Source: JAZKBN01 sp040388605 (GTDB lineage Bacteria; Bacteroidota; Bacteroidia; Cytophagales; Flexibacteraceae). Taken from it: a stretch of DNA of 64,000 bases. The first letter of the stretch is position 1; each line of letters opens with the position of its first letter. A program made the position numbers and the translations under genes. The DNA lies in assembly GCA_040388605.1 (NCBI GenBank), contig JAZKBN010000005.1, positions 131,022 to 195,021 of the forward strand. Reading direction: 5' to 3'. The notes beneath the pieces are model-generated. The model made no database searches. It saw only the letters and a program-made list of their open reading frames with translations, and had not been told where the DNA came from. Of the stretch, positions 9,612-17,945 are shown one piece after another.

Positions 9612-10673
9612 ATGAAAAGATCTTCTAAAAATAAATCATCTGAACGTAAGGCTGCTAAGGCAAACGAAGGCGCCGGGCTGCCTGTTTCCGATAATTCCGA
9701 TGCACTATTGGCAAACCATGCCGGCTTTTCACCTGATTACGCAGGCGCAAACCCGGAATTAGCCGGTTACCACGTACCGGTAATGCTGCGCGAATGCCTT
9801 GAAGGACTGAATATTAACCCTGCCGGAACCTATGTTGACCTTACCTTCGGCGGCGGAGGGCACAGCCGGGAAATACTTAAACTCCTGACCACCGGTAAGC
9901 TTTACGCCTTCGATACCGACCCTGAAGCTGCCCTAAATGCAGCCGATAAAGAAGCATTCCCGCCAAAGAAATTCACACTCATACATTCAAATTTCAGGCA
10001 CCTGAAACAGTACCTGAAAATGTATGGCGTTACAACTGTTGACGGCATCCTGGCCGATCTTGGAATAAGCTCACACCAGATAGATACCCCTGAACGCGGC
10101 TTCAGCACCCGTTTCGATGCACCGCTTGATATGCGCATGGGGCCTAATGTTGCCCAAAGCGCAGCTGATCTTATAAGAACAGCATCGGAAACCCAGCTGC
10201 ACCGCATTTTCGGCGAGTACGGCGAAGTCACCAATGCCAAAACACTGGCTGCTGCAGTTGTAAAGGCCCGCATTATGCGGCCGATTGAAACAACCGGGCA
10301 ATTGAAAGATGCCATTACCCCACTTGCCCCGCGTAACCGTGAATTTAAGTACCAGGCCCAGGTTTTCCAGGCCCTGCGCATTGCAGTTAACGAGGAAATG
10401 GAGGCCCTTGAGCAGGCTTTGCTGCAAAGCGCCGAAATTTTAAAGCCGGGTGGCCGCCTTGTGGTTATGAGCTACCACAGCCTCGAAGACAGGCCGGTGA
10501 AAAACTTAATAGCCAAGGGTAAAATTCGCGGCGAGGCCGAAAAAGATTTATTCGGCAACGAAAACCTGCCCTTTAAAAAAATAAATCGAAAGCCTGTTGA
10601 AGCCTCAGAGATTGAGATTCAGGCAAATCCGAGGGCGAGAAGCGCGGTTTTAAGAATTGCCGAGAAAATATAG
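9612..10673 (+). CDS. rsmH: 16S rRNA (cytosine(1402)-N4)-methyltransferase RsmH (MraW)
   Basis: This 353-residue SAM-dependent methylase modifies C1402 of 16S rRNA. Family motifs are YHVPVMLRECLEGL, the SAM-binding VDLTFGGGGHS (about residues 75-85), DGILADLGISSHQID, GFSTRFDAPLDMRM, and SYHSLEDRPVKN near the C-terminus. About 50 residues precede the conserved core (Lys/Ser/Ala-rich), longer than the usual near-300-residue family. It is the first gene of the dcw fragment and is followed by ftsL and ftsI. The usual upstream mraZ is missing. Confidence 0.96.
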   Translation: MKRSSKNKSSERKAAKANEGAGLPVSDNSDALLANHAGFSPDYAGANPELAGYHVPVMLRECLEGLNINPAGTYVDLTFGGGGHSREILKLLTTGKLYAFDTDPEAALNAADKEAFPPKKFTLIHSNFRHLKQYLKMYGVTTVDGILADLGISSHQIDTPERGFSTRFDAPLDMRMGPNVAQSAADLIRTASETQLHRIFGEYGEVTNAKTLAAAVVKARIMRPIETTGQLKDAITPLAPRNREFKYQAQVFQALRIAVNEEMEALEQALLQSAEILKPGGRLVVMSYHSLEDRPVKNLIAKGKIRGEAEKDLFGNENLPFKKINRKPVEASEIEIQANPRARSAVLRIAEKI

Positions 10674-10806
10674 GCAGCCGTTTTTACCCTTTTTAATTTT
10701 TTAATTTGCCCCGTTATCAGCGATTTGCTAACTTTCGCTTCAATTAAAGCTTTAAGTGGACACTCACTTGTCCGTTTATGGTTTTAATGGCTAAACAGGT
10801 AACGTA

Positions 10807-11190
10807 ATGGCAACGGCAGTAAACACAATCAGGAATAAAGAACGAAAATCAGGCAATGCAGGCTCAAGCCTGTTTTCCCGGATAGATAAAACCATGAAGC
10901 TGGATGCCATGTTCAGCGAGGGTGTGCCCGTACAGTACCTTCCCCGCGTTCTGTGGCTCTTCATGTTTGCCCTGATTTATATTGCCAATGCCCATTACGC
11001 CAATAAGACCCAAAAGAACCTGGCAAAAACACTGGTACAGGTAGAAGAGCTAAGGGTAGATTATACTACCAACAAAGCCGCCTACATGCAGCAGGGTATG
11101 CAAAGCAGCGTTGCCCGTAACGTTTCCGTTTCAGGCCTTGAAGAAAGCTCGGTTCCCCCGCGTAAAATTAAGCTGGAGGAAGAAGAGTAA
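10807..11190 (+). CDS. ftsL: FtsL-like cell division protein
   Basis: This 127-residue bitopic protein has a basic N-terminal cytosolic segment of about 45 residues, one TM segment (VLWLFMFALIYIANAHYA), and a short periplasmic part with heptad-like spacing (TQKNLAKTLVQVEELRVDYTTNKAAY). Size, topology and position between rsmH and ftsI identify it as the divisome scaffold FtsL; sequence alone is weakly conserved in this family. The C-terminus is acidic and Lys-rich (RKIKLEEEE). Confidence 0.82.
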   Translation: MATAVNTIRNKERKSGNAGSSLFSRIDKTMKLDAMFSEGVPVQYLPRVLWLFMFALIYIANAHYANKTQKNLAKTLVQVEELRVDYTTNKAAYMQQGMQSSVARNVSVSGLEESSVPPRKIKLEEEE

Positions 11191-11319
11191 TGAAGGGGCT
11201 GCTGCCCTAAGATAAAATTCCTTTACCGGAGTTTTAACAGTTAGGTTTATTACAACCTGTACTTATTACCAAAACGCTCATACATTTTCTTAGTAATCAA
11301 CCTGTTAAATAAAAACACC

Positions 11320-13398
11320 ATGAACGTCAAGAGTGCTATTTTGCTTCGTGTACGTATAGTGTTTATACCCATAGTGCTGATTAGTTTGGCCATTATGGGC
11401 CGAATTTTCGTACTCCAATGGGTGCAGGGCGATGAATGGCGCAAAAAAGCTGAACAGAAACAGCTGAAACAAGACAGGGTTAAAGCAACACGCGGCAATA
11501 TTTACGGAGACGACGGAGCTTTGCTTGCCACCTCCTTACCATTCTACCGAGTGGCATTTGACCCCGGTGCTTCAAACAGGGATTCCTTTGCGGTTGCTGT
11601 TGATTCTCTCTCATTACTTCTTTCCCGGAGTTTTGGCGAAGGCAGCCCGCAGGATTACCGCCGTAAGCTGGTAACCGCACGTCGCGAGGGCAAGCGGTTC
11701 ATGTACCTGAGCCGCAAATACATTAATTACCAAACCCGCAAGCAGATGCTGCGCTGGCCGCTTTTCAGGGCCGGCAAAATTAAAGGCGGTGTTATTTTCG
11801 AAAAACGCGATGTGCGCTATCTTCCGTTCTTTGAGCTGGCGAAACGTACCGTTGGGTACCTGAATGAAAATTCAGGCGGGGCCGGCCTTGAGCTCAGCTA
11901 TAACAAGCAGTTGGCAGGGGTAGATGGCATTTCTTTATTCCGGCGCATGAGCGGCGGTTATTGGAAACCCATATACGAAGAGCAGTTACCGGTTGAAGGT
12001 CTTGATATTCAGACTACAATAGATGTAAACGTGCAGGACGTTTCAGAAACCGCCCTCAAAAAAGCCCTGGAATTCCACCGTGCCGATTACGGTTGCGTAG
12101 TGGTTATGGAAGTGGCAACCGGCAAAATTAAGGCCATGGCTAACCTGGGCCTTACCAAAGACGGTTCCTACGCCGAAACTTATAACTACGCCGTTAAGCA
12201 CAGCACCGAACCCGGTTCAACCTTCAAGCTGGCCTCGTACATGGCCTTGTTGGAAGATGGTTCAGTTAATATTGACGATTCGGTTTTCTGTGAGCACGGC
12301 ACCAAAATGTTCTATGAGCGCCCCATGCACGATGCCCACGAAGGCGGCTATGGCAACCTGACCGTAAAGCAGGCCTTCGAAAAATCGAGCAACATTGCCG
12401 TGGCTAAGCTTACTGTAGACCATTTCCGAAAAACACCGCAGCGCTATCTTGATTATCTTGATCAGTTTGGCCTTACCACAAACCTGGAGTTCCAGATGAA
12501 AGGCGCAACGGAATCTGAAATTAAAAAGCTGAACGACCCTTTCTGGAGCGGCACAACCCTGCCTTGGATGAGCACCGGCTACGAGGTGAAGGTTACGCCC
12601 CTGCAAACCCTCACCTTTTACAATGCGGTTGCCAACGGCGGCAATATGATTCAGCCGGTTATTGTTGAAGATGTTCGCAAGGCCGAAGACGTAAAAGAAC
12701 GCTTTGAGCCCAAGGTGCTTAAAAAAGACATTGCATCAGATAAGACATTGGCTAAAGTGCGCCAGATGCTTGAAGGTGTGGTAGAGAACGGCACCGCCAG
12801 CAACATTAAGCACGCCGATTATAAAATTGCAGGCAAAACAGGTACTGCCTGCCGCATTGTGAATAAGGTGTACACCAACCATTACTACACCAGCTTCTGC
12901 GGCTATTTCCCTGCCGAAAATCCTAAATACAGCGCCATTGTGGTAATTGATAACCCACAGGGCTATAACATGCACGGCGCCGATGTGGCCGCACCTGTAT
13001 TTAAAGAAGTGGCAGATAAGATTTATGCCCGCGACGTTGAAATGCACAAAGAGCTTGAATCTGTTTCTGAAGAATACGGGGCAGATAAGTTCCCGCTCCT
13101 GCAAGCCGGTAATTTCAATACCCTTAATTTTCTTTGTAACAGGTTCGGAATCAGCAACCACGCTGCCGGCGGCTCCAACGAATGGGTGAAAGCCGATATT
13201 GTAAATCGCTCAGTAACCTGGCGCTCTAAGGCTTCAAACGATGTACGCGGCATGATGCTGAAAGATGCCCTGTACCTGCTTGAAAATAAAGGCATGCGCG
13301 TAGAGGTTCGTGGTCATGGCCGGGTTAAAAACCAGAGCATTGAGCCCGGCATTATACCTGTGAAAGGCATGGGCGTTGTTATAGAGCTCGAGAGCTGA
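11320..13398 (+). CDS. ftsI: Penicillin-binding protein, septal transpeptidase FtsI/PBP3
   Basis: This 692-residue class B PBP has an N-terminal TM anchor (about residues 9-28), a PBP dimerisation domain (VKATRGNIYGDDGALLATS), and a transpeptidase domain. The catalytic motifs are SxxK (Ser300-Lys303, STFK), SxN (Ser356-Asn358) and KTG (506-508). The C-terminal about 65 residues resemble a PASTA domain (MMLKDALYLLENKGMRVEVRG). It crosslinks septal peptidoglycan with FtsL and FtsW. It follows ftsL by 129 bp. The expected downstream murE is replaced by an unrelated hydrolase. Confidence 0.94.
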   Translation: MNVKSAILLRVRIVFIPIVLISLAIMGRIFVLQWVQGDEWRKKAEQKQLKQDRVKATRGNIYGDDGALLATSLPFYRVAFDPGASNRDSFAVAVDSLSLLLSRSFGEGSPQDYRRKLVTARREGKRFMYLSRKYINYQTRKQMLRWPLFRAGKIKGGVIFEKRDVRYLPFFELAKRTVGYLNENSGGAGLELSYNKQLAGVDGISLFRRMSGGYWKPIYEEQLPVEGLDIQTTIDVNVQDVSETALKKALEFHRADYGCVVVMEVATGKIKAMANLGLTKDGSYAETYNYAVKHSTEPGSTFKLASYMALLEDGSVNIDDSVFCEHGTKMFYERPMHDAHEGGYGNLTVKQAFEKSSNIAVAKLTVDHFRKTPQRYLDYLDQFGLTTNLEFQMKGATESEIKKLNDPFWSGTTLPWMSTGYEVKVTPLQTLTFYNAVANGGNMIQPVIVEDVRKAEDVKERFEPKVLKKDIASDKTLAKVRQMLEGVVENGTASNIKHADYKIAGKTGTACRIVNKVYTNHYYTSFCGYFPAENPKYSAIVVIDNPQGYNMHGADVAAPVFKEVADKIYARDVEMHKELESVSEEYGADKFPLLQAGNFNTLNFLCNRFGISNHAAGGSNEWVKADIVNRSVTWRSKASNDVRGMMLKDALYLLENKGMRVEVRGHGRVKNQSIEPGIIPVKGMGVVIELES

Positions 13399-13601
13399 TA
13401 TTTAGCGTTGCTGCCGCGTCAAAGGTTTTAACCGGCCGGCCGGTAATGCTTAATTTTGAAAGGAGTTTTATAGTTTTCGTGCGGGTTTATATCCCGGTCG
13501 GGGACTGTAAAATTCCTTTCTTCATTTTCGCTTTTATTATTTGGCATAGGTTTTTCAGCTTTGTGTATTGCAGGCATACAATTTTTGCCTGCTTTCAATT
13601 C

Positions 13602-14720
13602 TTGAAACTGAACAGAAGAAAATTACTGATATCATTGGGCATCCTGACTGCGGCAGGTGTGTCTACCTCATTTATGCTCCCAACCAAAGCCTTCGGGAAA
13701 GTGCCTTCAGGAGATCGCCTCCTTCGTGTTCGTCGCTCGCGCAATTACGCAGGCGAAGCTTTTAAGAATATTGAGCCTACAGAGGTGATGCGCCCCGATG
13801 TTCCTTTTACCAAACTGATTAAGGAAACCTTTAACAGGCCAAAGCTGGGCGTGCCTGATTTTGTGCTCCCTTCTGTATCAACTGACTTACGCAACCTGCC
13901 CGATGCAGAGCCCGTTGTTGTATGGTTCGGTCATTCATGCTATATGATTAAGCATAAGGGTTTTACCATTTTGGTAGACCCGGTTTTCAGTGGCTCGGTT
14001 TCACCGGTTGGTATTTTAGGAAAAGCTTTCCCGGGCACAAATACCTATCAGCATACCGATTTCGGTAAAATAGATATGCTCATTCTTACCCACGACCATT
14101 ATGATCACCTCGATTATGAAACCGTTGTGCGTATTCACCCGCAGGTAAAGCATATTTATACATCTTTAGGCGTAGGCTCACACCTTGAATACTGGGGCGT
14201 ACCTAACGAAAAGGTTACCGAGCTTGACTGGACAGATACTGCTATAGCACAACCCGGCATAGAGCTTACTGCCACCCCTGCCCGCCATTTTTCGGGTCGC
14301 CTCTTCGCACGCGGCAGAACACTGTGGAGCTCTTTCGTTCTTAAGCTGAACGGGTACAAAATTTTCGTAGGCGGAGATTCCGGATACGATGTTCACTTTA
14401 AAGAGCTTGGCAAAAAATACGGCCCCTTCGATTTGGCTATGCTCGAATGCGGGCAATACGGTGAAAACTGGCCCAACATCCACATGTTCCCCGAGGAAAC
14501 AGCACAGGCTGCAATAGATATTAAGGCTAAGGTTTTGCTGCCTGTTCACTGGGGCAAGTTCCAGCTTTCAACCCATGTATGGGATGCATCAATAAAGCGC
14601 CTGGTACCCGCCGCTGAAAAGCTGGGCCTCACTATTACCACACCCATGATAGGTCAGCCTATTACAATTGGCGCTGCCCCTGTAACCCATAAATGGTGGG
14701 AAGATAAGCCGGTGGTTTAA
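13602..14720 (+). CDS. MBL-fold metal-dependent hydrolase (UlaG/NAPE-PLD-like)
   Basis: This protein has the metallo-beta-lactamase fold motif LTHDHYDHLD, preceded by WFGHSCYMIKHKGFTILVDPV and followed by ATPARHFSGR, FVGGDSGYD and LLPVHWGKF. That set of His/Asp ligands is typical of the RomA/NAPE-PLD-like branch. I place the start at TTG 13602, giving about 372 residues and an N-terminus LKLNRRKLLISLGILTAAG that resembles a twin-arginine signal. The frame is open back to ATG 13446, but those extra residues are Phe-rich and non-conserved. The substrate is unknown. The start is uncertain. Confidence 0.8.
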   Translation: MKLNRRKLLISLGILTAAGVSTSFMLPTKAFGKVPSGDRLLRVRRSRNYAGEAFKNIEPTEVMRPDVPFTKLIKETFNRPKLGVPDFVLPSVSTDLRNLPDAEPVVVWFGHSCYMIKHKGFTILVDPVFSGSVSPVGILGKAFPGTNTYQHTDFGKIDMLILTHDHYDHLDYETVVRIHPQVKHIYTSLGVGSHLEYWGVPNEKVTELDWTDTAIAQPGIELTATPARHFSGRLFARGRTLWSSFVLKLNGYKIFVGGDSGYDVHFKELGKKYGPFDLAMLECGQYGENWPNIHMFPEETAQAAIDIKAKVLLPVHWGKFQLSTHVWDASIKRLVPAAEKLGLTITTPMIGQPITIGAAPVTHKWWEDKPVV

Positions 14721-14738
14721 CAACTTTCAAAATAACAA

Positions 14739-14780
14739 ACAGCAAAAGGGCCCTGCAATGAAGCGGGGCCCTTTTGCTGT
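14739..14780. terminator. Bidirectional intrinsic terminator
   Basis: ACAGCAAAAGGGCCC (14739-14753) pairs perfectly with GGGCCCTTTTGCTGT (14766-14780) over 15 bp with a 12-nt loop, between two convergent genes. Confidence 0.85.
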
Positions 14781-14851
14781 TGTATATAGGAGTATAAACA
14801 GGTTCTTTGCAAGCCGATTTTTGAAAACGATGGCTGTAGGCTTTTTATGGT

Positions 14852-16120
14852 TTAATTCCTTTCAACAGGCTCCATGCTGCTGCGGGCCATTGATGCGGCC
14901 ATCTCGTTGGGCATCATTTGGTTCATGGTGTTTCTTAGGGTATTCATTACACCGGCTGTTACATGGTGATCCCCGTTCATGAGCGCATCGTAAGCGCGGT
15001 TGGCAATGTTTTCAGGCGCTTCTTCTTTTGCCATTTGCGCTGCTTTTGTATGAGCCGCGCCGGCCTTGTTGAAGAAATCTGTATCGGTTGCGGTGGGGAG
15101 TACGGCAGTTACGGTAACAGGGGTGCCTTCAAGCTCGTTAATAAGGGCATCGGTAAAGGAGAGTACAAAAGCTTTTGTAGCTGCGTAAACGGCCAGCAGC
15201 GGGTTTGGGGTAAGGCTTGCTTCAGAAGCAAGCTGCAAAATGCGGCCTCGTCCGCGGGCAAGCATATCGGGTACATATAGTTTGGTGAGCTGCACCAGGC
15301 TTAATACGTTGAGCTGAATCATTTCGCGGTCGCGTTCAAATTCGTATTCCCAAATTTTGCCCCATTGGCCCTGCCCGGCATTATTCACCAGGAAATCAAC
15401 TTTATAGCCTTTGGCTTTAACTTCGTCATACAGCTTTTGAGCGCCGTCGGGCTTGCTTAAATCTGCAGCTATGCTTGTAACGTATGGCGAACCGTAGTTG
15501 CGCAACACTTCTGCTTTTTTGCCCAGGCTTTCATGGCTGCGACCAACAATGATAAGCTTGTAATGATCTTTCGCAAAGCACTTGGCTATTTCAAAGCCGA
15601 TGCCTGAGGTTGCGCCGGTAATCAGTGCAACCTGGTTTTCATGTACAGGCTCCGATTCGGTTATACCCTGTACCGATGCGTTTTTGTCGGCTTTATTGTT
15701 GTTGCCGGAATCTGCCTTGCTTACAGCATCGGGGCCTTTGGCATTGGAGTCTTCATTATCGGCATCCTCCTCAGTTCCGTCATCACCGGTTTTTTCTTCC
15801 TTAACCCCGCCCTTGTCTTCATCATCGGCATCGTCGTCAATATCTTCTTCCTTAAGATATTCATCTTTTTGGTTTTCTTCTGCCAGGCCGTCGCCGTTTT
15901 CCGGGTTTGAGGGGCCCTGCTGACAGCGGTTTTGTGTACTTGGACTACCGCCTTGTTCGGCGCCTGTATTGGGCGAACCTTGGTTCTGTAATGTTTGTGA
16001 GCCTTCATTGCCGGTGCTTTGGCGACCCTGGCTTAATGTGCCAACGGTACCATTGCCTTGTATGCCCGCATTTTCAGCGCCTATGGCGCTTAAGCCTGAT
16101 TGATTTCGAGTATTATCCAT
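14852..16120 (-). CDS. SDR oxidoreductase with long acidic, low-complexity N-terminus
   Basis: This 422-residue protein has residues of about 1-165 rich in Gly/Gln/Asn/Ser and then Asp/Glu (stretches such as EEDIDDDADDEDKGG). They contain no predicted signal peptide and are probably disordered. The rest is a classical SDR: ALITGATSGIG, LVNNAGQGQWG, a catalytic Ser in ASEASLTP and YAATK (Tyr/Lys). The only ATG upstream of the SDR core is the one at 16120, so the extension is likely translated. SDRs of this type reduce carbonyls with NAD(P)H; the substrate is unknown. It is divergent from the MFS exporter at 16573. Confidence 0.85.
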   Translation of the reverse strand: MDNTRNQSGLSAIGAENAGIQGNGTVGTLSQGRQSTGNEGSQTLQNQGSPNTGAEQGGSPSTQNRCQQGPSNPENGDGLAEENQKDEYLKEEDIDDDADDEDKGGVKEEKTGDDGTEEDADNEDSNAKGPDAVSKADSGNNNKADKNASVQGITESEPVHENQVALITGATSGIGFEIAKCFAKDHYKLIIVGRSHESLGKKAEVLRNYGSPYVTSIAADLSKPDGAQKLYDEVKAKGYKVDFLVNNAGQGQWGKIWEYEFERDREMIQLNVLSLVQLTKLYVPDMLARGRGRILQLASEASLTPNPLLAVYAATKAFVLSFTDALINELEGTPVTVTAVLPTATDTDFFNKAGAAHTKAAQMAKEEAPENIANRAYDALMNGDHHVTAGVMNTLRNTMNQMMPNEMAASMARSSMEPVERN

Positions 16121-16337
16121 GGTGGTTTATTTAATTGTTTGTGAAACAGGTACATACCGTGTAAGGCTAAAAACATACCGGCACCAATTAGGGCTTGTGC
16201 TTCTTAGTGTATGTTATTGTATTCAAAAAATAAATAATCAGACGTATTGAATAATGCGCGCCCGGTTTCTAAAAAACTAAAAATGGCTACATCGTAAAAT
16301 TCTATTTAAATAAATTTTGCCTATAAAATTTAATAGG

Positions 16338-16391
16338 GGAATGTGCTGTGGTGTAATCTGCTCAAACACATTCCATTCGGGCAGATTACAC
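16338..16391. promoter_or_regulatory. Interleaved inverted repeats with pseudoknot topology
   Basis: GGAATGTG (16338-16345) is complementary to CACATTCC (16367-16374). GTGTAATCTGC (16351-16361) is complementary to GCAGATTACAC (16381-16391), extendable by two pairs (one G-T). The order A-B-A'-B' is that of an H-type pseudoknot, or of two overlapping dyads on DNA. It lies in the 452-bp region between the divergent SDR (start 16120) and MFS (start 16573) genes, about 180 bp before the MFS start. Pairing is directly visible; function is unknown. Confidence 0.5.
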
Positions 16392-16572
16392 AATGAACCA
16401 TAGAAAATTAGCGAAGCAGGGGAGCAAGCGCTTAATTTTGATTTGCATTTAAAATGGCTTCATTGGAAACAATGGAATAAGGCTGTTTACAAAATATTAA
16501 ACATGAATTTCAGCTGTGCTTAATTGCCGGTAGATAAATAATGCAGATATTCGGGGTTCCTGCTTTGATTAG

Positions 16573-17865
16573 ATGCGCGACAAAAAATTACCCCTGATTT
16601 TCATTTTTATAACCGTAATCCTCGATATATCGGGCCTCGGTATAATAATACCGGTACTGCCGAAGATGATTAGCAGCTTTACCGGCGGCAATATGAGCAC
16701 TGCTGCAGCTTACGCCGGCTGGCTTACATTTGCTTATGCCACGGTGCAGTTCTTTTCTGCCCCCATATTGGGCAACCTCAGCGATAAATACGGCCGCAGG
16801 CCCTTGCTTTTGCTTTCATTGCTCAGCTTCGGCATCGACAGCCTGTTTATGGCCTTTGCCCCTTCCCTGGCCTGGATTTTCCTCGGCAGAATTTTGGCAG
16901 GTATTTCCGGCGCTTCCTATACCGTTGCATCGGCATACGTTGCCGATATAAGCACACCTGAAAAGCGCTCAGAGAACTTCGGTCTTATTAATGCCGCATT
17001 CGGAATGGGATTTATTATAGGGCCTGTAATCGGGGGCTTGTTGGGCAAAATGGGGCAGCAGGTACCATTTTTGGCTGCAGCAGGGCTAAGTATTGCCAAT
17101 TTTATTTTTGGATACTTTGTACTGCCTGAATCTTTACCGCTAACCGACCGCAGGCCTTTCAATTGGAAAAGGGCCAACCCGGTTGGTGCGCTAATGCACC
17201 TGCGCAGGTTCCCGGCTGTAGCCGGTTTGCTTACCTGCATCACCATTTTTTACATTTCCGGCCATAGTATGGAAACCTGCTGGACATTTTATACCATGCT
17301 TAAATTCAATTGGGACGAACAAATGATAGGCATTTCACTGGGTGCATCGGGCCTGATAATGGCTTTGGTGCAGGCTGTTTTAATACGCCTTGTGCTCCCC
17401 AAAACCGGCGACAGGCTGGCCGTTTACATAGGCATGTGCTTTTCAATAATCGGTTTTGTATTGTTTGCCTTTGCAGGCAGCGGCACGGTTATGCTGCTCA
17501 CCTTAATTCCCTGGGGTCTTGGGGGCCTGGGTGCCCCGGCCATTATGGGACTTATTTCTAACAGTGTACCGGCCAACGAGCAGGGTGAATTACAGGGCGG
17601 TCTTACATCTTTAATGAGCGTTACCGCCATTCCTGCGCCATTAATAATGAGCGGTCTTTTCGCGCATTATTCAAAGCCCGGGGCCGAAGTCTACTTTCCC
17701 GGAGCCCCTTTCCTGCTGAGTGCCGCATTGGTTTTAATTGCCTTGCTTGTTGCTTACCTGAGCATGCGACACCTGCCAAACCATTTTCAAAAACCGGGAG
17801 ATGAACCCGGCTTAATCCCGGAAACTGCCGAAACAAAACCCGGTACTGTAAAGCATATAGCATAA
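16573..17865 (+). CDS. TetA-like MFS transporter (DHA1 family)
   Basis: This 430-residue protein has about 12 TM segments. The N-terminal half carries motif C-like LDISGLGIIIPVLP, motif A GNLSDKYGRRPLLL and the family pattern GRILAGISGASYTVASAYVAD, all found in TetA/DHA1 proton-drug antiporters of the inner membrane. A drug substrate cannot be deduced, and no TetR-like repressor is adjacent. The upstream intergenic region contains the interleaved inverted repeats at 16338-16391. The gene ends before a strong bidirectional terminator. Confidence 0.85.
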   Translation: MRDKKLPLIFIFITVILDISGLGIIIPVLPKMISSFTGGNMSTAAAYAGWLTFAYATVQFFSAPILGNLSDKYGRRPLLLLSLLSFGIDSLFMAFAPSLAWIFLGRILAGISGASYTVASAYVADISTPEKRSENFGLINAAFGMGFIIGPVIGGLLGKMGQQVPFLAAAGLSIANFIFGYFVLPESLPLTDRRPFNWKRANPVGALMHLRRFPAVAGLLTCITIFYISGHSMETCWTFYTMLKFNWDEQMIGISLGASGLIMALVQAVLIRLVLPKTGDRLAVYIGMCFSIIGFVLFAFAGSGTVMLLTLIPWGLGGLGAPAIMGLISNSVPANEQGELQGGLTSLMSVTAIPAPLIMSGLFAHYSKPGAEVYFPGAPFLLSAALVLIALLVAYLSMRHLPNHFQKPGDEPGLIPETAETKPGTVKHIA

Positions 17866-17878
17866 GCAAAATGCTGAA

Positions 17879-17921
17879 AATCAAAAAGCGACAATTCCGC
17901 AAGGGTTGTCGCTTTTTGATT
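17879..17921. terminator. Strong bidirectional terminator
   Basis: A perfect 16-bp stem, AATCAAAAAGCGACAA (17879-17894) with TTGTCGCTTTTTGATT (17906-17921), has an 11-nt loop and A/T runs on both sides. It separates convergent genes. Confidence 0.92.
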
Positions 17922-17945
17922 ATGTAGTGAATATTGGAAAGGAAC

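Noticed and set aside
13446..13601. Longer MBL hydrolase start at ATG 13446
   Set aside because: The added 52 residues are Phe-rich and non-conserved; a TTG start gives a plausible signal sequence.
16338..16391. Transposon terminal inverted repeats or CRISPR
   Set aside because: Only one interleaved pair is present, with no transposase, target-site duplication or repeated spacer pattern.
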